In this document: piece after piece, positions 23,953-34,158 of the stretch | How positions within the stretch are numbered: the stretch's first letter is position 1 | Layout of the letters: every line of letters begins with the position of its first letter | Assembly: GCF_003732705.1 (NCBI RefSeq) | Contig: NZ_MOBR01000040.1 | Location: 186,001 to 250,000 of the forward strand | Length of the DNA: 64,000 nt | Direction of reading: 5' to 3' | Source: Pseudomonas frederiksbergensis | GTDB taxonomy: Bacteria; Pseudomonadota; Gammaproteobacteria; Pseudomonadales; Pseudomonadaceae | Notes under the pieces: generated by a model | Told to the model about the DNA's origin: nothing | Databases searched by the model: none | What the model saw: the letters and a program-made list of their open reading frames with translations, nothing else | Program-made: the position numbers and the translations under genes

Positions 23953-26900
23953 GTGCCCGTTCTGCGTCTACCGCTTCTCCCTGCCGCGGCAGGTAAACAG
24001 CACTGGGGCAACCTGCCCGGTGCCGCCCTGAGCCTGGCCATCGCCGAGGCCGCCAGCGCTGCCAAGCGCTTTACCCTGCTGCTGACCGCCGACAGCCAAA
24101 GTGCCGAACGGCTGGAACAGGAGCTGAGTTTCTTCGCCCCGGATTTGCCTGTCCTGCATTTTCCCGACTGGGAAACCCTGCCCTACGACCTGTTCTCGCC
24201 GCACCAGGACATCATCTCCCAGCGCATTGCCAGCTTATATAGGCTGCCGGAGCTGACCCATGGCGTGCTGGTGGTGCCAATCACCACGGCCCTGCATCGC
24301 CTGGCGCCGACCAAGTTCCTGCTCGGCAGCAGTCTGGTGCTGGACGTTGGCCAGAAGCTCGACGTCGAACAGATGCGTACCCGGCTCGAAGCCAGTGGCT
24401 ATCGCTATGTCGATACGGTGTACGAGCACGGTGAATTTACCGTCCGTGGCTCGCTGATCGACCTGTTCCCGATGGGCAGTAAATTGCCGTTCCGGATCGA
24501 CCTGTTCGACGACGAAATCGAGACGCTTCGTACTTTCGACCCGGACAACCAGCGCTCCATCGACAAGGTCAACACCGTTCGCCTGCTGCCGGCGCGGGAA
24601 TTCCCGCTGCAAAAGGATGCCGTCACCCGCTTCAAGGCGCGGTTCCGCGAGCGTTTCGATGTGGATTTCCGTCGCTGCCCGATCTTTCAGGACTTGAGCA
24701 GCGGGATTACACCGGCCGGTATCGAGTACTACCTGCCGCTGTTCTTCGATGAAACTTCGACCCTGTTCGATTACCTGCCGCAAGACACCCAGGTGTTTTC
24801 CCTGCCGGGCATCGAACAAGCGGCGGAGAATTTCTGGAACGACGTGCGCAATCGTTATGAAGAGCGCCGCGTCGACCCTTCCCGTCCTTTATTACCGCCG
24901 GCCGAACTGTTCTTGCCGGTGGAAGACTGTTTCGCACGCCTGAAAAACTGGCCGCGCGTCGTAGCCAGTCAACAAGACGTGGAAACCGGTGTCGGCCGCG
25001 AACGCTTCCCGGCGCAGCTGTTACCAAACCTGGCCATCGAAGCCAAGGCCACCCAGCCATTGGCGGCGTTGGCCGGTTTCCTCGATGAGTTCCCTGGTCG
25101 CGTGCTGTTTACCGCTGAGTCTGCGGGCCGTCGTGAAGTGCTGCTGGAATTGCTCGAACGCCTGAAGCTGCGCCCGAAAACCGTCGACAGCTGGCCGGAC
25201 TTTGTCGCGAGCAAGGATCGCTTGGCGATCACCATTGCGCCGCTCGATGAAGGCTTGATGCTGGAGGACCCGGCGCTGGCATTGATCGCGGAAAGCCCAT
25301 TGTTCGGTCAACGGGTTATGCAGCGTCGTCGCCGGGAAAAACGCGCCGACGGCAACAATGATGCGGTGATCAAGAACCTCACCGAACTGCGCGAAGGCGC
25401 GCCGGTGGTGCACATCGATCATGGTGTCGGCCGCTACCTCGGCCTGGCGACCCTGGAAATCGACGACCAGGCTGCTGAATTCCTGACCCTGCAATACGCC
25501 GAAGGCGCCAAGCTCTACGTGCCGGTGGCCAACCTGCACCTGATCGCGCGCTATACCGGCAGCGACGATGCCCTCGCCCCGCTGCACCGTCTCGGTTCCG
25601 AGACCTGGCAGAAAGCCAAGCGCAAAGCCGCCGAACAGGTGCGCGACGTGGCCGCCGAGTTGCTCGACATTTATGCCCGCCGCGCCGCCCGCGAGGGCTA
25701 TGCCTTCGCCGACCCGAAAGCCGATTACGCAACCTTCAGCGCCGGGTTCCCGTTCGAAGAAACGCCCGACCAGCAAACCACCATCGACGCCGTGCGCGCC
25801 GACATGCTCGCGCCCAAGCCGATGGACCGACTGGTCTGCGGCGACGTGGGTTTCGGCAAGACCGAAGTGGCGATGCGTGCTGCGTTCATCGCCGTGCACG
25901 GCGGTCGCCAAGTGGCGATCCTGGTGCCGACCACCCTGCTCGCCCAGCAACACTACAACAGCTTTCGCGACCGCTTTGCCGACTGGCCAGTGAGCGTGGA
26001 AGTGATGAGCCGCTTCAAATCGACCAAGGAAGTGAATGCAGCTATCGCTGACCTGGCCGAAGGCAAGATCGACATCGTCATCGGCACCCACAAACTGCTA
26101 TCCGACGATGTAAAAATCAAAAACCTCGGGCTGGTGATCATCGACGAAGAGCACCGTTTCGGTGTGCGTCAGAAAGAACAGCTCAAGGCCCTGCGCAGTG
26201 AAATCGACATCCTTACCCTGACCGCCACGCCGATTCCGCGCACGCTGAACATGGCGGTGTCGGGCATGCGCGACCTGTCGATCATCGCCACGCCGCCGGC
26301 CCGTCGCCTGTCGGTGCGGACCTTCGTCATGGAGCAGAACAAAAGTACGGTCAAGGAAGCCTTGTTGCGTGAGTTGCTGCGTGGCGGTCAGGTCTACTAC
26401 CTGCACAACGACGTGAAGACCATCGAGAAATGCGCCGCCGACCTCGCCGAACTGGTACCGGAAGCACGCATCGGCATCGGCCACGGGCAGATGCGCGAGC
26501 GCGAACTCGAACAGGTGATGAGCGACTTCTACCACAAGCGCTTCAACGTGCTGATCGCCTCGACCATCATCGAGACCGGCATCGACGTGCCGAGCGCCAA
26601 CACCATCATCATCGAGCGTGCCGACAAGTTCGGCCTGGCGCAGTTGCATCAGTTGCGCGGCCGGGTCGGTCGCAGTCACCACCAGGCTTACGCGTACCTG
26701 CTGACGCCGCCGCGCCAGCAAATCACCGGTGATGCCGAGAAGCGTCTGGAAGCGATCGCCAACACCCAGGACCTCGGCGCGGGCTTCGTGCTCGCCACCA
26801 ACGACCTGGAAATCCGTGGCGCCGGTGAACTGCTGGGCGACGGTCAGAGCGGGCAAATCCAGGCCGTCGGCTTCACGCTGTATATGGAAATGCTGGAACG

Positions 26901-27402
26901 CGCGGTGAAGTCGATCCGCAAGGGCGAACAACCGAACCTCGATCAGCCACTGGGCGGTGGCCCGGAAGTCAACTTGCGCGTACCGGCGTTGATTCCCGAG
27001 GACTACTTGCCGGATGTTCACGCCCGTTTGATCCTCTACAAACGCATCGCCTCGGCCACCGACGAGGAAGGTCTGAAGGACCTGCAAGTGGAGATGATCG
27101 ACCGTTTCGGCCTGTTGCCGGAGCCGACCAAGAACCTGGTGCGCATCACGCTGCTGAAATTGCAGGCTGAGCAACTGGGCATCAAGAAAGTCGATGGCGG
27201 CCCGCAAGGTGGACGCATCGAGTTCGCCGCACAGACCCCGGTCGATCCGTTGACCCTGATCAAACTGATCCAGAGTCAACCCAAACGCTACAAATTCGAA
27301 GGCGCCACGATGTTCAAATTCATGGTCCCGATGGAGCGCCCGGAAGAGCGCTTTAATACTGTAGAGGCGCTGTTTGAGCGCCTCCTCCCGAAAACTGCTT
27401 GA
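23953..27402 (+). CDS. mfd: Transcription-repair coupling factor
   Basis: Removes RNA polymerase stalled at DNA lesions and recruits UvrA. 1149 residues, normal length: N-terminal UvrB-like module (1-340), the RNA polymerase-interacting domain with HIDHGVGRYLG near 485, then a RecG-like translocase with Walker A GDVGFGKTEVAMRAAF, DEEH box LVIIDEEHRFGV, motif III LTATPIPRTLNMA and motif VI QLRGRVGRS, and the C-terminal TRCF domain. Starts with GTG. The next gene, csiV, begins 10 bp after its stop. Confidence 0.98.
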   Translation: MPVLRLPLLPAAAGKQHWGNLPGAALSLAIAEAASAAKRFTLLLTADSQSAERLEQELSFFAPDLPVLHFPDWETLPYDLFSPHQDIISQRIASLYRLPELTHGVLVVPITTALHRLAPTKFLLGSSLVLDVGQKLDVEQMRTRLEASGYRYVDTVYEHGEFTVRGSLIDLFPMGSKLPFRIDLFDDEIETLRTFDPDNQRSIDKVNTVRLLPAREFPLQKDAVTRFKARFRERFDVDFRRCPIFQDLSSGITPAGIEYYLPLFFDETSTLFDYLPQDTQVFSLPGIEQAAENFWNDVRNRYEERRVDPSRPLLPPAELFLPVEDCFARLKNWPRVVASQQDVETGVGRERFPAQLLPNLAIEAKATQPLAALAGFLDEFPGRVLFTAESAGRREVLLELLERLKLRPKTVDSWPDFVASKDRLAITIAPLDEGLMLEDPALALIAESPLFGQRVMQRRRREKRADGNNDAVIKNLTELREGAPVVHIDHGVGRYLGLATLEIDDQAAEFLTLQYAEGAKLYVPVANLHLIARYTGSDDALAPLHRLGSETWQKAKRKAAEQVRDVAAELLDIYARRAAREGYAFADPKADYATFSAGFPFEETPDQQTTIDAVRADMLAPKPMDRLVCGDVGFGKTEVAMRAAFIAVHGGRQVAILVPTTLLAQQHYNSFRDRFADWPVSVEVMSRFKSTKEVNAAIADLAEGKIDIVIGTHKLLSDDVKIKNLGLVIIDEEHRFGVRQKEQLKALRSEIDILTLTATPIPRTLNMAVSGMRDLSIIATPPARRLSVRTFVMEQNKSTVKEALLRELLRGGQVYYLHNDVKTIEKCAADLAELVPEARIGIGHGQMRERELEQVMSDFYHKRFNVLIASTIIETGIDVPSANTIIIERADKFGLAQLHQLRGRVGRSHHQAYAYLLTPPRQQITGDAEKRLEAIANTQDLGAGFVLATNDLEIRGAGELLGDGQSGQIQAVGFTLYMEMLERAVKSIRKGEQPNLDQPLGGGPEVNLRVPALIPEDYLPDVHARLILYKRIASATDEEGLKDLQVEMIDRFGLLPEPTKNLVRITLLKLQAEQLGIKKVDGGPQGGRIEFAAQTPVDPLTLIKLIQSQPKRYKFEGATMFKFMVPMERPEERFNTVEALFERLLPKTA

Positions 27403-27412
27403 AGGACGCCGC

Positions 27413-27979
27413 ATGCGCCTGTTTCGCTCACTGACCTTGTTGATGACGCTGGTTGCTCCCTCGGCGTTTGCCGATGATCTGTATCAGGTCGAAATGATTC
27501 TGGTCCGGCAAAACGCCGTGCCGGCCATCGTCAGTCGTGCCGCCCCCGAAGACTGGGCCGCCGGCGCCCAGCGCCTCAGCCCCGACAGCCAGCGCACGCC
27601 GAGCCTGAATGGCGAAGTGGAGAAACTCACCGCCAGCAACGATTACACCGTGTTGCTGCACAAGGCCTGGCAACAGACCCTCGGTGAAGCCGAAAGCAAA
27701 GTTGCGATCAGCGACGGTACGGAGCAATTCGGCCAATTTCCGATCGAGGGCACGCTCAACCTGAAACTGGGGCGCTTCACCGACGTTGACGCCGACTTTT
27801 GGGTCAACCAGATCGACGGCAACGGCATGGTGACCGCCAGCGAACGCCTGAAACAGGAAAGCCACACCAAAAACGGCCAGTTGAACTTCCTCGACAACGG
27901 CCACTTGGGCCTGTTGATCAAGATCACCTCGCTCACCGCCCCGGCACCTCGGCCAGCCCCCGAAGAAATTCCGGACTGA
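27413..27979 (+). CDS. csiV: CsiV family protein (periplasmic)
   Basis: A 188-residue exported protein: signal peptide ending PSAFA, then DDLYQVEMILVRQ, the start of the CsiV domain, with HxRLNxSxxYxVLxHxxWxQ reduced here to LTASNDYTVLLHKAWQQT. In Vibrio CsiV helps GlcNAc-dependent chitin response; in Pseudomonas it always follows mfd (PA3002-PA3003), and its role is not clear. The ATG at 27413 is 10 bp after the mfd stop, so the genes are probably cotranscribed. Confidence 0.85.
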   Translation: MRLFRSLTLLMTLVAPSAFADDLYQVEMILVRQNAVPAIVSRAAPEDWAAGAQRLSPDSQRTPSLNGEVEKLTASNDYTVLLHKAWQQTLGEAESKVAISDGTEQFGQFPIEGTLNLKLGRFTDVDADFWVNQIDGNGMVTASERLKQESHTKNGQLNFLDNGHLGLLIKITSLTAPAPRPAPEEIPD

Positions 27980-27989
27980 TTGAGTCCCT

Positions 27990-30680
27990 ATGTCGACCCT
28001 GAGCAAACCCCTGGCACCTTCCTGGGTCAGCCGATTCAAGGAACAGAGCCTGGAGCGTGGCCGTCGCTACGCGTTGGAGAACCGCGTCAGGATCGTCGAG
28101 GCTGGCGATGCCACGATCATTGCCGCCTGCGAAGGCTCTGGCGGCAACGTTTACCGTCAGACCATTCGCCTGCGTGAGTCGGCCAAAGGCACGCTGCTGA
28201 TGATCGACGCCAACTGCACGTGCCCGGTCCACAGCAACTGCAAACATTGCGCAGCGGTCTTGTTGAAAGTCCAGGAAACCCTGGCCTACCCTGCCGCCGC
28301 GCAAGATGCGGAACTGCTGGAAAAACTCCAGGCCGTACTGGAAAACCGTAGCCCGAAGGCGCCACCACAAGTGCTGGTGGATAACGTGCAACCGGTGCCG
28401 CGCCTGTGGCTGGCGAGCATCGAGTTCAGCGCCTTCGAACCGCGCAACGGCAAGATGCAGCGCTACATCCAGCATCGCGCGGCACTGTCCTTCAGCTATC
28501 TGGACGAATACGTGTCCGGGCAGAAGAATGCCGACGTGCTGATTCGCCAGGAGACACAGACTTTACGGATAAAACGTCACCCGGAAGTCGAACAGGCCTA
28601 CAGGGAACAGTTAAGAATCCTCGGTTTCAAGATCGCCACCCGGCAAAGTAAGGCCTTGCCGGAAAGCGCCGGCGAACTGTTTGAGATGGTCAACGACAGC
28701 GCCTGGCTGACGTTCACCCTCAATGAACTGCCGAAGCTGCGCACCCAAGGCTGGGAGTTGCAGATCGACGAGGATTTCGGCTTCGACCTGACCGCCGTGG
28801 ACGACTGGTACGCCACCGTCGAACAGGCGCCGGAGCGCGACTGGTTTGACCTGGAACTGGGAATCATCGTCAATGGCGAGCGGCTGAGTCTGCTGCCGAT
28901 CCTGTTGAACCTGATGCGTTCGCACACCGAGATTCTCAACCCGGAACGCCTGGCCCGACGTCGTGACGACGAGTTGATCCTGGTGAACATCCCGAACCGC
29001 CCGAACTCCGAATACGGCCCATTGCAGGTCGCCCTACCCTTCGGCCGTCTGAAACCGGTACTTGCGACCCTTGGCGAGTTTTACCTGCAAGAGCCCGGCG
29101 AAACCACGCTGCGCCTGAGTAAGGCCGATGCCACGCGGCTGAATCCGCTGGAAGGCATGCCGTTGCTGTGGGAAGGCGGCGAGCAGATCCGCACCTTTGC
29201 CCAACGCTTGCGGGACATCAAGGACTTCACCACCACAGCGCCGGTAGGCTTGAATGCCACGCTGCGGCCGTATCAGCTTGAAGGTTTGAGCTGGATGCAG
29301 TCGCTGCGGCAGCTGGAAGTCGGCGGGATTCTCGCGGATGACATGGGCCTGGGCAAAACCCTACAGACCCTGGCGCATATTCTCAGCGAGAAAATCGCCG
29401 GACGCCTCGATCGGCCGTGCATGGTGGTGATGCCCACCAGCCTGATCCCCAACTGGCTCGACGAAGCGGCGCACTTCACGCCCCAGCTCAAAGTACTGGC
29501 GCTGTACGGTGCCAGCCGCAAAAAGCACTTCGAGAACCTGACCGATTACGACCTGATCCTGACCACCTACGCACTGCTGCCCAAAGACGTTGAAACCCTG
29601 GCAGCCGTGCCACTGCACGTGTTGGTGCTGGATGAAGCGCAATACATCAAGAATCCCAACAGCAAAGCCGCCCAGGCCGCTCGTGAACTCAATGCACGTC
29701 AGCGCCTGTGCCTGAGTGGCACGCCACTGGAAAACCACTTGGGCGAGTTGTGGTCGTTGTTCCACTTCCTGCTGCCCGGCTGGCTCGGCGATGTTAAAAG
29801 CTTCAATCGCGATTACCGCGTGCCGATTGAAAAGCGCGGCAGCGAAGTCAGGCTCCAGCACCTTAACGGTCGGATCAAACCGTTTCTGTTGCGCAGGACC
29901 AAAGAGCAGGTCGCGACGGAATTGCCACCGAAAACCGAGATCATTCACTGGGTGGATCTCAACGAAGCCCAGCGCGACGTGTACGAAACCATGCGTCTGG
30001 CCATGGACAAGAAAGTCCGCGACGAGATCACCCGCAAAGGCGTGGCCCGCAGTCAGATCATCATTCTTGAGGCGCTACTGAAGCTGCGCCAGGTGTGCTG
30101 CGACTTGCGCCTGGTCAATGACGCCGCCGTGCCCACCCGCGGCAGCACCTCCGGCAAGCTCGACAGCTTGATGGAAATGCTGGAAGAGTTGTTCGAAGAG
30201 GGTCGGCGGATTTTGTTGTTCTCACAGTTCACGTCGATGCTGGCGCTGATCGAAGACGAACTGAAGAAACGCGGCGTTGAATACGCCATATTGACCGGGC
30301 AAACCCGCGACCGCCGCGCGCCGGTAAAGGACTTCCAGAGCGGCAAGCGTCAGATCTTTCTGATCAGTTTGAAGGCTGGAGGTGTGGGCTTGAACCTGAC
30401 CGAAGCCGATACAGTGATTCACTACGATCCGTGGTGGAACCCGGCGACGGAAAACCAGGCTACCGACCGGGCCTATCGAATCGGCCAGGAGAAACCGGTG
30501 TTCGTCTACAAGCTGATTGCCCGTGGCACGGTCGAAGAGAAGATTCAGCATCTGCAAAAGGAAAAGTCCGACCTGGCGGCGGGCGTACTGGATGGACGCT
30601 CGGCTGGGGACTGGAAGTTGCAGAGTGATGATATCGAGGCGTTGTTTGCGCCGTTGCCGGATAAGTTGGAGAAGCGTTGA
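27990..30680 (+). CDS. SWIM zinc-finger SNF2-family helicase/ATPase (copy A)
   Basis: An 896-residue DNA-dependent ATPase. An N-terminal SWIM finger (C76, C78, C84, H86; CTCPVHSNCKHC) precedes a long linker. The SNF2 core has Walker A DDMGLGKTLQTL near residue 450, DEAQ box LVLDEAQYIKNP near 547, LSGTPLENHLGELWS, and the helicase C part with LLFSQFTSM, SLKAGGVGLNL and TDRAYRIGQ. Starts 10 bp after csiV, so probably in the mfd operon. SNF2 proteins move along double-stranded DNA and remodel bound proteins; the target is unknown. A close paralogue lies convergent immediately downstream. Confidence 0.9.
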   Translation: MSTLSKPLAPSWVSRFKEQSLERGRRYALENRVRIVEAGDATIIAACEGSGGNVYRQTIRLRESAKGTLLMIDANCTCPVHSNCKHCAAVLLKVQETLAYPAAAQDAELLEKLQAVLENRSPKAPPQVLVDNVQPVPRLWLASIEFSAFEPRNGKMQRYIQHRAALSFSYLDEYVSGQKNADVLIRQETQTLRIKRHPEVEQAYREQLRILGFKIATRQSKALPESAGELFEMVNDSAWLTFTLNELPKLRTQGWELQIDEDFGFDLTAVDDWYATVEQAPERDWFDLELGIIVNGERLSLLPILLNLMRSHTEILNPERLARRRDDELILVNIPNRPNSEYGPLQVALPFGRLKPVLATLGEFYLQEPGETTLRLSKADATRLNPLEGMPLLWEGGEQIRTFAQRLRDIKDFTTTAPVGLNATLRPYQLEGLSWMQSLRQLEVGGILADDMGLGKTLQTLAHILSEKIAGRLDRPCMVVMPTSLIPNWLDEAAHFTPQLKVLALYGASRKKHFENLTDYDLILTTYALLPKDVETLAAVPLHVLVLDEAQYIKNPNSKAAQAARELNARQRLCLSGTPLENHLGELWSLFHFLLPGWLGDVKSFNRDYRVPIEKRGSEVRLQHLNGRIKPFLLRRTKEQVATELPPKTEIIHWVDLNEAQRDVYETMRLAMDKKVRDEITRKGVARSQIIILEALLKLRQVCCDLRLVNDAAVPTRGSTSGKLDSLMEMLEELFEEGRRILLFSQFTSMLALIEDELKKRGVEYAILTGQTRDRRAPVKDFQSGKRQIFLISLKAGGVGLNLTEADTVIHYDPWWNPATENQATDRAYRIGQEKPVFVYKLIARGTVEEKIQHLQKEKSDLAAGVLDGRSAGDWKLQSDDIEALFAPLPDKLEKR

Positions 30681-30703
30681 TATTTGTGGTGGCTGGTCGA
30701 TCG

Positions 30704-30797
30704 CTTTCGCGGGCAAGCCTCGCTCCTACAGGTATTGTGTCGTTCGCGGCATCGACGATCACATAAAACCTGTAGGAGCGAGGCTTGCCCGCGAAGG
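30704..30797. repeat. REPIN between the two SNF2 genes
   Basis: Inverted REP pair, CGCGGGCAAGCCTCGCTCCT and CTGTAGGAGCGAGGCTTGCC. It fills most of the 141-bp gap between the convergent SNF2 paralogues. Confidence 0.88.
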
Positions 30798-30821
30798 TGC
30801 CATCACTGACGAAACCCTCTA

Positions 30822-33800
30822 TCAGGACCTGAGATTGGGCAATGGCGCAAACAACGCCTCAATATCACTCTGCTCAAGCTTCAACCCACCCGTCGCCCCA
30901 CCCTCAAGCACCGCTTCGGCCAGAACGGCTTTCTCCTGCTGCAATGCCTGTATCTTTTCTTCCACCGTGCCCCGGGCAATCAGCTTGTAGACGAACACCG
31001 GTTTGTTTTGCCCGATGCGATAAGCACGGTCGGTCGCCTGGTTTTCCACCGCAGGGTTCCACCACGGATCGAAATGGATCACCGTGTCCGCCGCCGTCAG
31101 ATTCAGCCCGGTGCCGCCGGCCTTCAAACTGATCAGAAACAACGGCACGTTACCGCTCTGGAAGTTCTTGACCGGCGTGCGCCGATCCGTGGTTTCGCCG
31201 GTCAGTATCGAGTAGCTGAGGTTACGCTGCTGCAACTCTTCTTCAATCAGGGCGAGCATTGACGTGAACTGTGAAAACAGCAGAATCTTGCGACCTTCAC
31301 TGAGCAACTCTTCCAGCATTTCCATCAAGCTGACCAGTTTCCCGCTACCTGATCGCAGGGCCTTCGCCGTCAGCGTCATGTTGATCAGACGCAAATCGCA
31401 GCAGACCTGACGCAGCTTGAGCAACGCATCCAGGATGATGATCTGACTGCGGCCAACGCCACTGCGGGCAATTTCGTCGCGGACTTTCTTGTCCATCGCC
31501 ACGCGCACGGTCTCATACACGTCCCGCTGCCCATCACTGAGATCAACCCAATGCACGATCTCGGTTTTCGGCGGCAATTCGGTGGCGACCTGGTCTTTCT
31601 TGCGACGTAGCAGAAAGGGTTTTATCCGGGCCGTCAGATGCTGCATCCGCTCACTGTTGCCGTGTTTCTCAATCGGTGTGCGGTAGTCGCGATTGAAGGT
31701 TTTGCTGTCACCCAGCCAGCCGGGCAGCAGAAAGTGAAATTGCGACCACAACTCGCCGAGGTGGTTTTCCAGCGGTGTGCCGGACAGACACAACCGCTGG
31801 TGGGCCTGAAGATCGCGGGCGGCTTGAGCGGCTTTGCTGACCGGGTTTTTGATGTTCTGCGCTTCGTCGAGAATCAGCACGCTCCAGAGCTGAGGCTGCA
31901 ACACCTCCTGGTCCCGAGGCAGGAGGGCGTAGGTGGTCAACACCAAATCGTAGTCGGCAAGGCTGGCGAAGTCTTTTTGCCGTGTCGAGCCGTGCAGTGC
32001 CAACACCTTGAGTTGCGGGGTAAAGCGCTGGGACTCGTCGAGCCAGTTGGGGATCAGGCTGGTGGGCATCACGGCCAGGGCTGGACGATCAAGTCGCCCG
32101 GCCAGTTTTTCCGTCAGCAGGTGAGCCAGGGTCTGTAGGGTTTTACCCAGACCCATGTCGTCGCCGAGGATGCCGCCCACTTCCAGCTCGCGAAGGGTTT
32201 GCATCCAGTTCAGGCCTTCATGCTGATACGGGCGCAGCGTCGCCTTCAGGCCCTCGGGCGCCGCGACCTGAACGTGCGTCGATTCACGCAAGCGTTTGGC
32301 AAAACTGCGCAGTCGCTCGCCGCCCTGCCAGACCAGCGGCACGCCTTCCAGCGCACTGAGGCGCGCGGCGTCCGGCGCAGTCAAACGCAACGAGTCGCCC
32401 TCATGGGCCCCCAGGTACAACTCGCCAAGGGTCGCCATTAGCGGTTTGATGCGACCATAGGGCAGTGCAACTTTCACATGCGCCTTGGAACCGCCAAGCT
32501 CGATCAACAGTTGTTCGTCATCGTTGCGTTTAGCCAGGCTGGCGGGATCGAGCAACTGTGGCTGGCTGCGCAGCAAATGCAGCAAGATCGGCAACAGGCT
32601 GTGGCGCTCGCCGTTGACCACGATGCCCAGTTGCAGATCAAACCACTGGTGCGCCGACTCTTCCTCAACATCGGCATACCACTGCTCTACCGGCTGCACA
32701 TTGAAGTGAAAGGCATGACTGATATCGACGTGCCAATTTGCCTTACGCAGCAGCGGGATTCCTTCCTGCACAAAGGCAAGCCAGGCTGAATCATCCGGCA
32801 ACGCGAACATCTCGCCCGGGCGGTCCACACTGCTTTTAATCGTAGCCTTTTTAAAACCGTGTTTTTGCAGGGCTTGGCGCAAGGCTTTTTCGGCGGCGGG
32901 CTTGCGCTGGATACGCTGGGTTTCGGTGCCGGAAAGGATCAACACTTCGGGGTTTCGGTCCGTGGCCGGGTGCCCGTCGTAGGTGAACGCCAGCGCGGCA
33001 CGGTGCTCCGCCTCATACTTCCAGTTCTTGTAGCGTTTACCGCTGTTGAGCGTCAGGTGCGCCTTGGGAAAAATGTCATCGACCACCCGTTCCGTCAGCT
33101 GGTGCGGCGGGGCCACTTGCGTCGCGGAACTCATCCGATGGCTGAACTGCATCGCCTGGCGCGCCGGGATATCCGGCGCCAAGGTCAAGTGACACGCCAG
33201 TTTTTCATCCTGCTCGGTGCACAAGGTTCCGACGTGCAGTCGCTCGCGGTCAAGGTAGTACATGGGTTCAATGGCCAGTACCGTTTCCGGCTCGACTTCG
33301 TCGCTGCTCCATTGAGGCCGAAAACTGCCGTTGGATTGTTCGACCCAGGCAAACCGACCTGCCCTCTTCGCTCCCGACGCCAGGGGCGGCTGCTCGAAAT
33401 CGAGGAACAGTCGCGCGGTACGCACCAACATCTCCAGGAGTTCAGCGCCACTGCTGCCTTCCAAGGGGTAGCCACCGTAATAGGCGTGATGGGAGTGAAT
33501 GGCCACCAGCAGCCTGGCGATCCGAAGGTCCAGTTCAGCCAGGTAGCCGGGTTGGCGCAACAGCATTTCCGATAACGAGTACACCGGCTTGAGGTCTTGC
33601 AAGACGCCGCTCTTGAGTTGGCGGGCCTTGAAAATTTCCAGTGTCCACTTCCCTGCTACGGTTGTGGCCTTGAGCCGGTAGACCAGGCGCGTGTTTGTCC
33701 CCAGCGCCGGCTCATCAACCGTCTTGCCCGTAGTGGGAATACCGTCGAGCCAGCGCTCCAGCTCGCGACTCAGGTGGACCTGTGCGGTGCTTTCGGATGG

Positions 33801-34100
33801 TTTAGCGGGAAGGCCTTGCAGGTGATAGATGACTGCGGCGCAGTGTTTGCAGTTGTATGAAACAGGACAGGTACAAATGCATCCGAACCGCAAGCCCCCA
33901 TCCCGATCTTTGATGAGCTCGATGTTCTGCTCGTATTCCTGTCTTTCGGAGCCGACGCACGTTGCGATAATCATCGAGCCGTCGTTCTGATGGATTGTTA
34001 CACGATCCTCATCCGCGTACCTGCGGGCCTTTTCCAGAGCGCGATGACTGAACACCTCTGCCCAAGGTAGCGCAAGAAGTTGCTCAGTTATTGTTGTCAT
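30822..34100 (-). CDS. SWIM zinc-finger SNF2-family helicase/ATPase (copy B)
   Basis: A 1092-residue paralogue of copy A, about 200 residues longer in the region between the SWIM finger and the ATPase core. SWIM motif CTCPVSYNCKHC is near residue 72-85; Walker A DDMGLGKTLQTL near 647; DEAQ box LILDEAQNIKNP near 743; C-terminal TDRAYRIGQNKPVFVYKLIA almost equals copy A. The ATG at 34100 (MTTITEQLLALPW) is preferred over an upstream start. Convergent with copy A; its upstream neighbour in the same direction is the mtnP-like gene on the far side of a short gap. Unknown function, perhaps protein-DNA complex removal during repair or defence. Confidence 0.9.
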   Translation of the reverse strand: MTTITEQLLALPWAEVFSHRALEKARRYADEDRVTIHQNDGSMIIATCVGSERQEYEQNIELIKDRDGGLRFGCICTCPVSYNCKHCAAVIYHLQGLPAKPSESTAQVHLSRELERWLDGIPTTGKTVDEPALGTNTRLVYRLKATTVAGKWTLEIFKARQLKSGVLQDLKPVYSLSEMLLRQPGYLAELDLRIARLLVAIHSHHAYYGGYPLEGSSGAELLEMLVRTARLFLDFEQPPLASGAKRAGRFAWVEQSNGSFRPQWSSDEVEPETVLAIEPMYYLDRERLHVGTLCTEQDEKLACHLTLAPDIPARQAMQFSHRMSSATQVAPPHQLTERVVDDIFPKAHLTLNSGKRYKNWKYEAEHRAALAFTYDGHPATDRNPEVLILSGTETQRIQRKPAAEKALRQALQKHGFKKATIKSSVDRPGEMFALPDDSAWLAFVQEGIPLLRKANWHVDISHAFHFNVQPVEQWYADVEEESAHQWFDLQLGIVVNGERHSLLPILLHLLRSQPQLLDPASLAKRNDDEQLLIELGGSKAHVKVALPYGRIKPLMATLGELYLGAHEGDSLRLTAPDAARLSALEGVPLVWQGGERLRSFAKRLRESTHVQVAAPEGLKATLRPYQHEGLNWMQTLRELEVGGILGDDMGLGKTLQTLAHLLTEKLAGRLDRPALAVMPTSLIPNWLDESQRFTPQLKVLALHGSTRQKDFASLADYDLVLTTYALLPRDQEVLQPQLWSVLILDEAQNIKNPVSKAAQAARDLQAHQRLCLSGTPLENHLGELWSQFHFLLPGWLGDSKTFNRDYRTPIEKHGNSERMQHLTARIKPFLLRRKKDQVATELPPKTEIVHWVDLSDGQRDVYETVRVAMDKKVRDEIARSGVGRSQIIILDALLKLRQVCCDLRLINMTLTAKALRSGSGKLVSLMEMLEELLSEGRKILLFSQFTSMLALIEEELQQRNLSYSILTGETTDRRTPVKNFQSGNVPLFLISLKAGGTGLNLTAADTVIHFDPWWNPAVENQATDRAYRIGQNKPVFVYKLIARGTVEEKIQALQQEKAVLAEAVLEGGATGGLKLEQSDIEALFAPLPNLRS

Positions 34101-34158
34101 GAAATCGACGCCGCTTGATTCAATGAATCGGCCAGACACTTTATCTGCCCGCAGAAAC

